Source: Bacteroidales bacterium
GTDB lineage: Bacteria > Bacteroidota > Bacteroidia > Bacteroidales > UBA932
Length of the DNA: 5,827 nt
NCBI GenBank assembly: GCA_017548805.1
Contig: JAFYZE010000163.1
Span: forward strand, 1 to 5,827
Reading direction: 5' to 3'
Below are positions 1-5,827 of this stretch, one piece after another. Numbering within the stretch: the first letter of the stretch is position 1; the number at the start of each line of letters is the position of its first letter. The position numbers and the translations under genes were made by a program. The notes under the pieces were generated by a model. That model made no database searches. It was not told the DNA's origin and saw nothing but the letters and a program-made list of their open reading frames with translations.

Positions 1-213
1 GGAGACCTCGAGGGCACTCAGCAGAGCGGCCTGCCCATCGCCCTTAACATCGCTTCGCTCGTCCGCGACGGAGGCATCCTGAACGAGGCCAGGGAATATG
101 CCGAACACATACTGGAGTCGGACCCGTTCCTCTCGTCGCCCAAAAACATCCCGCTTACACGGGAACTCCAGAAGGACAAGTACAATATCAAGGATTATAG
201 CAAGATAAGCTGA
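1..213 (+). CDS. recG: ATP-dependent DNA helicase RecG, C-terminal fragment
   Basis: This is the last 70 codons of a gene that enters from the left edge; the TGA stop is at 211-213. The fragment opens with GDLEGTQQSG, which matches the conserved RecG stretch just after the helicase core (GELLGTRQTG in E. coli). That stretch lies in the TRG region shared with Mfd, which couples ATP hydrolysis to movement on double-stranded DNA. It continues with ALNIASLVRDGGILNEARE and an AEHILESDP segment, the usual C-terminal helices. RecG is a cytoplasmic superfamily 2 helicase that remodels stalled replication forks and branched recombination intermediates. The helicase motifs and the N-terminal wedge domain lie outside the window, so their integrity cannot be judged. 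The stop codon overlaps the start of the next gene by one base, so translation of the two is probably coupled. Confidence 0.9.
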   Translation, partial: GDLEGTQQSGLPIALNIASLVRDGGILNEAREYAEHILESDPFLSSPKNIPLTRELQKDKYNIKDYSKIS

Positions 214-1118
214 TGATAACCGAGCTCATCGACAAGTACATCTGGCTCATCCAGACATTCATAGACGCAGGAGAGAGAGGCCTCACGCTGGACCAGGTCA
301 CCACCCGCTGGGAGCGGCGCTACGGCACCGAATACCACCGCAGGACCTTCAACAACCACCGCGAGGCCATAGCCGAGATCTTCGGCATTGAGATCGAATG
401 CAACCGCAGCACCAACTGCTATTTCATCCGTTACGGAGAGGACGCCATCGACCGCCAGTCGTCGGTCGGATGGCTCATCAATACATTCACGGTCAACAAC
501 CTCCTTTCCCTCAGCCGCGAACGCCTGACGGGCCGGGTCTCTGTTGAGAACATCCCCTCGGGGCAGATCCACCTCACCGGCATCATCTCAGCGATGAAGG
601 ACGACCGCACACTGGAGATTTTCTACAGGAAATACGGCGAGGACGAAGGCGAGATGTTCCATGTCGACCCTTACGGCATCAAGGAATACCAGCGCCGCTG
701 GTACCTGCTCGGCTACTGCCACGAACGTGGCGCCGAGCGTGTCTATGCCCTTGACCGCATCACTTCCCTGACGGCGACCGGATGGACATTCAAGATGCCC
801 AGGGACTACGACATCGACGACCTCTACTCACAGACCATCGGCATCTACCTGGACCCGAAGGCCGAGCCGGAGAGCATCTACCTGAAAGTGACTGAGCACG
901 AAGCCAATTTCCTCCGCGACCTCCCGCTCCACCCCTCGCAGTTCGAAATAGGACCGGAAGGAGAGGGCTACGTCAAGTTCCGCATACGCGTAATACCGAA
1001 CGAAGACCTGCTGATGGAGCTCAAGCGCCTCGGTTCCGAGGTCGAGATACTCTCACCGCTGTCCCTCCGAAAAAAGATGGCGGAAGAACTGCAGGAAGCA
1101 GCAAACAAATACAAATAA
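213..1118 (+). CDS. WYL-domain transcriptional regulator with N-terminal HTH
   Basis: This 301-residue protein is a probable cytoplasmic DNA-binding regulator. Residues about 24-62 look like a winged helix-turn-helix, with a recognition-helix-like segment RRTFNNHREAIAEIFG at 43-58, followed by a linker containing the phrase IPSGQ. The WYL domain spans about 120-210, and its diagnostic core RRWYLLGY has W163, Y164 and L165, followed by the conserved VYALDRI at 177-183. A C-terminal extension (about 215-301) resembles the WCX region of such proteins. WYL domains are known or proposed to bind nucleic acid or nucleotide ligands and often control DNA-damage or phage-defence genes (PafBC, BrxR and CapW are characterised examples). 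The layout matches regulators common in Bacteroidota. The ATG at 213 is chosen because it overlaps the recG stop (TGATG) and gives a complete N-terminal helix; no Shine-Dalgarno site is seen at normal spacing. The ligand and target genes cannot be read from the sequence. Confidence 0.88.
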   Translation: MITELIDKYIWLIQTFIDAGERGLTLDQVTTRWERRYGTEYHRRTFNNHREAIAEIFGIEIECNRSTNCYFIRYGEDAIDRQSSVGWLINTFTVNNLLSLSRERLTGRVSVENIPSGQIHLTGIISAMKDDRTLEIFYRKYGEDEGEMFHVDPYGIKEYQRRWYLLGYCHERGAERVYALDRITSLTATGWTFKMPRDYDIDDLYSQTIGIYLDPKAEPESIYLKVTEHEANFLRDLPLHPSQFEIGPEGEGYVKFRIRVIPNEDLLMELKRLGSEVEILSPLSLRKKMAEELQEAANKYK

Positions 1119-1122
1119 ATAT
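1103..1122 (+). promoter_or_regulatory. A/T-rich translation-initiation leader of the S9 peptidase gene
   Basis: The bases just before the ATG at 1123 are almost entirely A and T within an otherwise GC-rich region, and no Shine-Dalgarno sequence is present. Bacteroidota ribosomes commonly rely on A-rich, unstructured leaders rather than on Shine-Dalgarno pairing, so this supports 1123 as the start. It also encodes the lysine/asparagine-rich tail of the WYL protein, so the composition could partly reflect coding. Confidence 0.4.
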
Positions 1123-3282
1123 ATGAGAACCAATCTTTTGGGCGCAGCGTGCTGCGCCGTCGCAATCCTTTTCAGCACAATGAGCTGCAAACAGAAACAA
1201 GAGAATGAAAGCGGGTACATAGGCCCCTCTGACATCGTCGTTGAAAACGGCCTCATGACCCCCGAAGTGATGCTGTCCCTCGGACGGCTCTCCGACCCCC
1301 AGCTCTCCCCTGACGGGACCAAGGTCCTGTACGGCGTCAGCTACACGTCCATAGCGGACAACAGGAGCTGCCGCAACCTCTTCATGAGCAATATCGACGG
1401 CTCCGACAAGGTCCAGCTCACCCGTTACGCCAAGAGCGTCTCCAACGCCCGCTGGTCGCTCGACGGCAAGGAGATCTACTTCATCCAGGGCGGACAGATC
1501 TGGAAGGCCCCCCTGCAGGGCAACAAGCTCGGCAAGAAGGTGCAGATCAGCGACGTGCCCGCCGGCATCGGCGAGTTCAAGCTTTCTCCAACCCAGGACA
1601 ATATTCTGTATGTCAGCACTATCCACAGTGCAGTACAGACCCCTGTCGACAGCGATCCCGCACTGGACAAGGCCCAGGCCTATGCCACAGAGGACCTGAT
1701 GTACCGTCACTGGGACCACTGGGTGACCGAGACACCGCGCACATATGTGGCTCCTTTTGCCGGGGCCATGATCACTCCGGACAATTCCTTCGACCTGCTC
1801 GGTGACGAGCCGTACGAACTCCCCACGGAGCCTTTCAGCGGCCTGGAACAGTTGAGCTGGAGTCCTGACGGGCGCTTCGTCGCCTACAGCTGCCGCAAGG
1901 CCGTCGGGAAGGAGTACGCTTTCTCGACCGATACCGAAATCTATGTGTACTGCATCCTCACCGGAGAGTGCAAGCGCATCGAGATGGACGGCGGCTACGA
2001 CACCGATCCTGTCTGGTCTCCCGACGGCACCCAGATCGCCTGGCTCAGCATGGAGCGCCAGGGTTATGAGTCCGACAAGTCCCGCCTCATGGTCCAGGGT
2101 ATCAGCATAAACGGCAACGAGTTCAGTTTCGGCGAGCGCGTCGAACTGACCTCCGGCTTCAAGTACAACGCCGTCGGCCCCGTGTGGAGCGCCGACAGCA
2201 AGGGCATCTATTTCAACGCGCTGGCCGAAGGCCTCCAGGCCATTTACAAGGCTGAAAAAGCAGACGGAGGATGGAGCATCAAGCGCCTGACCGCCGACAA
2301 TCTGTGGTACGATTTCGACTCCCCCTGGGGTGTCGTGGAAAAGGACGGAGCCACTACCCTGCTGGCAAGCTACTGCTCGATGGACTTCCCCAACGAGCTC
2401 GTAGCGGTCAAGCTTGACGGCAGCGAGCCGCAGCGCATCACCCATGAGAACGACAGGATACTCGACCAGGTCGCTCCGCACGAGACCGAGATGCGTTATG
2501 TCAAGACCATCGACGGAAAGGACATGCTTACATGGGTCCTCTTCCCTCCCCAGTTTGATGTTTCCAAGAAGTATCCCGCCATCGAGATCTGCCTGGGAGG
2601 CCCCCAGGGCACTCTCAGCCAGGGCTGGTCTTATCGCTGGAACTATCGCCTGATGGCCTCGCAGGGCTATGTCGTGATCCTTCCCAACCGTCGCGGTACC
2701 ACCGCCTTCGGACAGGAATGGTGCGAGGAGATCTCTGGAGACTACAGCGGCCTGAACATCCAGGACTACCTGAGCGCCGCGCGTGAGATGAAGGCTGAGC
2801 CCTACGTCGGCAAGATTGCAGCCTGCGGCGCCAGCTACGGCGGCTATTCGGTATATTACCTTGCGGGAATGCATGAGAACACCTTCGACTGCTTCATCGC
2901 CCACGCGGGCATATTCGACGAGGAAGCCCTCTATTTTACCACAGAGGAAATGTGGTTCGCCGACTGGGACAACGGCGGTCTTGGCCGCGGATACCTCAGC
3001 GGCTCGCCGTGGAGCAAGTATCCCGAGGCCGTACGCCACTATGCGCACGACCCCAAACTGAATGTCGAGAAATGGAACACTCCCATACTCTGCTTCCACG
3101 GAGGTATGGATTTCCGCATCCCTTATACCCAGGGCATGGCTGCATTCAACTGCGCGCAGATGATGGGCGTACCGTCCAAGCTTGTGGTATTCCCGGAGGA
3201 GAACCACTGGATCCTCCAGCCGCAGAACGCCCTGTTCTGGCACCGCACCTATTTCGACTGGCTCGAACGCTGGATGAAATAG
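1123..3282 (+). CDS. S9-family serine peptidase, DPP5-like, predicted lipoprotein
   Basis: This 719-residue prolyl-oligopeptidase-family enzyme probably removes dipeptides or cleaves short peptides in the cell envelope. The N-terminus MRTNLLGAACCAVAILFSTMSC is a lipoprotein signal peptide with lipid-accepting Cys22 (a loose, Bacteroidota-type lipobox). A beta-propeller follows, with TolB/PD40-type repeats near 58-66, 109-116, 152-157, 245-251, 296-302 and 353-359. The alpha/beta hydrolase domain covers about 465-719. The triad is visible: Ser571 in GASYGG, Asp663 in HGGMDFRIPY and His695 in EENHW. The segments GGPQG (492-496), PNRRG (521-525), FIAHAGIFD and TTEEMWFADWDNGG resemble Porphyromonas DPP5, which favours hydrophobic or alanine residues at the penultimate position. 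That specificity is inferred; a related S9C acylaminoacyl-peptidase-like activity is possible. The gene starts four bases after the WYL gene and its stop abuts hrpB, so it is probably co-transcribed with both. Confidence 0.88.
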   Translation: MRTNLLGAACCAVAILFSTMSCKQKQENESGYIGPSDIVVENGLMTPEVMLSLGRLSDPQLSPDGTKVLYGVSYTSIADNRSCRNLFMSNIDGSDKVQLTRYAKSVSNARWSLDGKEIYFIQGGQIWKAPLQGNKLGKKVQISDVPAGIGEFKLSPTQDNILYVSTIHSAVQTPVDSDPALDKAQAYATEDLMYRHWDHWVTETPRTYVAPFAGAMITPDNSFDLLGDEPYELPTEPFSGLEQLSWSPDGRFVAYSCRKAVGKEYAFSTDTEIYVYCILTGECKRIEMDGGYDTDPVWSPDGTQIAWLSMERQGYESDKSRLMVQGISINGNEFSFGERVELTSGFKYNAVGPVWSADSKGIYFNALAEGLQAIYKAEKADGGWSIKRLTADNLWYDFDSPWGVVEKDGATTLLASYCSMDFPNELVAVKLDGSEPQRITHENDRILDQVAPHETEMRYVKTIDGKDMLTWVLFPPQFDVSKKYPAIEICLGGPQGTLSQGWSYRWNYRLMASQGYVVILPNRRGTTAFGQEWCEEISGDYSGLNIQDYLSAAREMKAEPYVGKIAACGASYGGYSVYYLAGMHENTFDCFIAHAGIFDEEALYFTTEEMWFADWDNGGLGRGYLSGSPWSKYPEAVRHYAHDPKLNVEKWNTPILCFHGGMDFRIPYTQGMAAFNCAQMMGVPSKLVVFPEENHWILQPQNALFWHRTYFDWLERWMK

Positions 3283-5778
3283 ATGGACATCGCCAGAGTG
3301 ATGGAGCGGGCGGGCAACCTGCCCGCGGCGGCAATTGCCGGTAACGTAGACACGCTGCTCAGGGAGCATGCGTGTCTCGTCGTTACGGCCCCGCCCGGCG
3401 CGGGCAAATCCACCCTGCTGCCCATCACGATCCTGGAAGGGCTGGGAGAAGGCCGCGTGCTCATGCTTGAGCCGCGGCGGCTCGCGGCCAGGCAGATCGC
3501 GGAACGCATGGCCTGGCTGCTCGGAGAGCCCGTAGGGCGCACCGCCGGCTACCGCGTTCGCTTCGAGTCGAAGATATCCTCCGCCACCCGCATAGAAGTT
3601 CTTACCGAGGGTATGCTTACCCGTATGCTCGGGGATGACCCCACTCTGGACGGCGTTTCCGCCGTCATCTTCGACGAATTCCACGAACGCAGTCTCAACT
3701 GCGACCTCGCCCTTGCTTTAGCACGTGAGACACAGCGTGTTGTCCGTCCCGACCTCAAGATAGTCATCATGTCGGCCACCATCGATACGGATGCCATTTG
3801 CAAGGCGTTGGACGCGCCTGTCGTCGAGGGAAAAGGAAGGATGTACCCAGTGGACGTCAACTATGACACAGCCGAAGCAGCGGCGGACAATGCCGCCGAG
3901 GCGGTGGCACGCGCCGTCAGGCAGGCGCACCGCACCCATGAAGGCGACATACTCGCCTTCCTGCCCGGCGAGGCGGACATACGGCGCTGCGCCGAACTGC
4001 TCGGAGACAGTCTCGAAGGCACGGAAGTGCATCCGCTATACGGCATGCTGCCGCCTGAAGCGCAGCGCAGGGCCATAATGCCGTCTCTTGACGGTCACAG
4101 GAAAGTCGTTCTGGCTACGCCTGTAGCGGAGACTTCCCTTACTATAGAAAATGTGCGCATAGTCATCGACTCCGGACTGTGCCGCAAACCGGTTTTCGAT
4201 CCGCAGAACGGCCTGAGCCGGCTGGAGACCGTACGCATCAGCCGGGACATGGCCCGGCAGCGCGCCGGCCGCGCCGGCCGCGTAGCCCCGGGCATTTGCT
4301 ACCGCCTCTGGGGCCCGGGCACCGAAGCCCGCATGGAGGAGAACCGCAGGCCCGAAATCCTTGAAGCCGACCTGGCACAGACCATGCTTTCCATAGCCGC
4401 CTGGGGCGGCGGCAAGGCGGAGGAACTCCCGTGGATGACTCCGCCTCCTGCCTTCAGCCTGCGCCAGGCGCGCAGCCTGCTGCAGGCGCTGGGCGCCATC
4501 GATGCCGAAGGCTCCGTCACGCCCACAGGGCGGAAGATGGCGGCTCTCCCCTGCCATCCGCGCATCGCACACATGCTCACGGAAGCCACTACGCCGGAGG
4601 CAAAGGCGCTGGCAGCCGACATCGCCGCACTGCTCGAAGAGAAAGACCCGATGGCCCAGGAGGGAACGGATCTCGCCGCGCGCATCTCCGCTTTGCGGAA
4701 AGCCCGGCGCGACCATCGGGAAGGCCGTCTCTGGGGCCGCATAGCCCGCATTTCGGAGCAATACCGGGCCCTTACACATTGCCCCGAAGACAACTCGGAT
4801 CCCGATCCCTACGCCGTCGGGGCGCTTGTAGCCGCGGCATATCCCGAACGCATCGCGAAATCACACAAGGACGGCTGCGGCCGCTTCATCCTCGCATGCG
4901 GAGATCCTGCATTCCTTGACCGTGAGGATGCGATGTCCGCTTACGAATGGCTGGCCGTCGCCAGCCTCAATGCGCGGGAAGGCGCAGACGGGCGCATATT
5001 CCTGGCCGCGCCGCTTGACCCAGAGGATCTCGGGGACATGAGGTCCGAGCGCGACAACGTCGCCTGGGACTCCCGCCGCGGCGCTGTCGTGGCGCAGCGG
5101 GAGACCCGCATCGGCGGGCTCGTCATCTCGGCGCGCCCGCTGAGCGACATCCCACGCAATGAGATCGTGCGTATCATCTGCGAAGCCGCGGCAAAGGAAG
5201 GCGTGTCGATGCTTGATTTCTCCGACGAAGTCGGCAATCTCCAGCGGCGCGTGGCCGCCGTCGCCGCCTGGCATCCCGAACTTGACCTCCCTGACCTTTC
5301 CACCGACGCCGTCCTGGCCCGCACTGCGGACTGGCTACCTACCTTCCTTGGGAAAGCGACTACAGTTCAGGAACTTAAGAAGATAGACCTGACGCAGGCT
5401 CTATGGAGTTTGCTGGACTATGGGCAGCAGCAGGAAGTCGACCGACTGGCCCCTACGCATATCACCGTGCCCACCGGCAGCCGCATACGCGTCGAATACC
5501 GCCAGGGTGCGGAGCTGCCGGTGCTGCGCGTCCGCCTGCAGGAGTGTTTCGGCCTCGCCGAAACGCCCCGCGTGGACGGCGGCCGCCGCCCCGTCCTGAT
5601 GGAGCTCCTCTCCCCCGGCTTTAAGCCGGTACAGCTCACGCAGGATCTTCACAGTTTCTGGGAGAACACATATTTCGAGGTCCGCAAGGAACTCCGCCGC
5701 CGCTATCCCAAGCACTCCTGGCCGGACAACCCCCTCGATGCGGCACCCGTGCGCGGCACCGGCCGCAGAAAATCCTGA
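3283..5778 (+). CDS. hrpB: ATP-dependent helicase HrpB (DEAH-type)
   Basis: This is an 831-residue superfamily 2 DEAH/RHA-type helicase, close to the length of E. coli HrpB. The motifs are in order and intact: Walker A APPGAGKST (36-44), Walker B DEFH (131-134), SAT (164-166), motif V region ATPVAETSLTI (278-288) and motif VI QRAGRAGR (326-333). A helicase-associated region follows (about 370-480). The C-terminal HrpB domain ends with LSPGFKPVQLTQDL (776-789), an EVRKELRRRYPKHSWP stretch and a basic tail; this domain separates HrpB from HrpA. The protein is presumably cytoplasmic and acts on RNA or RNA-protein substrates, but the role of HrpB is poorly defined in most bacteria. The ATG at 3283 follows the TAG of the peptidase gene directly, suggesting termination-reinitiation. 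A second ATG at 3301 (Met7) is a possible alternative start and would leave every motif intact. No Shine-Dalgarno site is evident for either. Confidence 0.94.
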   Translation: MDIARVMERAGNLPAAAIAGNVDTLLREHACLVVTAPPGAGKSTLLPITILEGLGEGRVLMLEPRRLAARQIAERMAWLLGEPVGRTAGYRVRFESKISSATRIEVLTEGMLTRMLGDDPTLDGVSAVIFDEFHERSLNCDLALALARETQRVVRPDLKIVIMSATIDTDAICKALDAPVVEGKGRMYPVDVNYDTAEAAADNAAEAVARAVRQAHRTHEGDILAFLPGEADIRRCAELLGDSLEGTEVHPLYGMLPPEAQRRAIMPSLDGHRKVVLATPVAETSLTIENVRIVIDSGLCRKPVFDPQNGLSRLETVRISRDMARQRAGRAGRVAPGICYRLWGPGTEARMEENRRPEILEADLAQTMLSIAAWGGGKAEELPWMTPPPAFSLRQARSLLQALGAIDAEGSVTPTGRKMAALPCHPRIAHMLTEATTPEAKALAADIAALLEEKDPMAQEGTDLAARISALRKARRDHREGRLWGRIARISEQYRALTHCPEDNSDPDPYAVGALVAAAYPERIAKSHKDGCGRFILACGDPAFLDREDAMSAYEWLAVASLNAREGADGRIFLAAPLDPEDLGDMRSERDNVAWDSRRGAVVAQRETRIGGLVISARPLSDIPRNEIVRIICEAAAKEGVSMLDFSDEVGNLQRRVAAVAAWHPELDLPDLSTDAVLARTADWLPTFLGKATTVQELKKIDLTQALWSLLDYGQQQEVDRLAPTHITVPTGSRIRVEYRQGAELPVLRVRLQECFGLAETPRVDGGRRPVLMELLSPGFKPVQLTQDLHSFWENTYFEVRKELRRRYPKHSWPDNPLDAAPVRGTGRRKS

Positions 5779-5817
5779 CACTCTGCAGACAAGGTAGGTT
5801 TTTCTTTCTTATTTGCA

Positions 5818-5825
5818 TATATTTG
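5818..5825 (+). promoter_or_regulatory. Candidate Bacteroidota -7 promoter element (TATATTTG)
   Basis: TATATTTG matches the Bacteroidota primary sigma factor -7 consensus TAnnTTTG exactly. It lies in the noncoding, AT-rich tail after hrpB (5779-5827), next to a pyrimidine tract at 5799-5810. A good -33 TTTG box is not seen at the usual spacing of about 19-21 bases; the T-run at 5799-5803 is slightly too close and lacks the G. If real, it would drive a + strand gene beyond the window and mark the end of the operon. An eight-base match in AT-rich DNA could arise by chance. Confidence 0.4.
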
Positions 5826-5827
5826 TA

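Noticed and set aside
1021..3684. An 887-codon open frame on the - strand opposite the peptidase gene and parts of both neighbours.
   Set aside because: It spans three well-supported + strand genes, its translation shows no recognisable motif, and long antisense frames are expected opposite GC-rich genes with strong third-position bias.
4259..4281. A GC-only, palindrome-rich stretch with repeated GCCGGCCGC-like units.
   Set aside because: It encodes the conserved motif VI QRAGRAGR of HrpB; the repeated Arg-Ala-Gly residues explain the repetition.
4036..4779. A 247-codon open frame on the - strand inside hrpB.
   Set aside because: It lies wholly within intact hrpB, covers conserved helicase motifs in antisense, and encodes nothing recognisable.
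5749..5803. A possible terminator: a small GTGC/GCAC stem near the end of hrpB, the TCTGCAGA palindrome, and a T-run.
   Set aside because: The GTGC/GCAC stem is only four pairs and lies about 40 bases before the T-run; TCTGCAGA has no room for a loop. No standard hairpin plus T-run can be supported.
1..5827. The idea that the WYL gene and two helicases form an anti-phage defence island.
   Set aside because: RecG and HrpB are ordinary housekeeping-type helicases, there are no nuclease, toxin or methylase partners and no mobile-element traces, and base composition looks uniform across the genes.

Overview
The window reads as a compact, GC-rich stretch of a chromosome from the phylum Bacteroidota, most likely a gut-type Bacteroidales member with high GC (Alistipes / Rikenellaceae-like or a related uncultured lineage). 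This placement rests on four signs: a WYL regulator of the Bacteroidota type, a lipoprotein peptidase resembling Porphyromonas DPP5, starts without Shine-Dalgarno sites (one with an A/T-rich leader), and a TAnnTTTG-type promoter element at the right edge. The genus is an inference; no marker gene is present.

Layout: everything recognisable is on the + strand. Positions 1-213 hold the last 70 codons of recG (branched-DNA helicase). Its TGA stop overlaps by one base the ATG of a 301-residue WYL-domain transcriptional regulator (213-1118). After four bases comes a 719-residue S9-family serine peptidase with a lipoprotein signal peptide (1123-3282), closest by motif to dipeptidyl-peptidase 5. Its TAG stop abuts the ATG of an 831-residue DEAH-type helicase, HrpB (3283-5778). 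The last 49 bases are noncoding and AT-rich, with a candidate promoter for a gene beyond the window. There is no gene-free stretch above 300 bases, and I see no tRNA, rRNA, CRISPR array, insertion sequence or notable repeat.

How the genes fit together: junctions of -1, +4 and 0 bases strongly suggest one transcription unit with translational coupling, recG-WYL-S9-hrpB. Two superfamily 2 helicases flank a predicted nucleic-acid-responsive regulator and an envelope peptidase. The regulator and helicases could share a genome-maintenance theme; the peptidase fits peptide nutrition and has no obvious link. I see no convincing evidence of a new multi-gene system. The most unusual points are the gene grouping and the lipid anchor on the DPP5-like enzyme.
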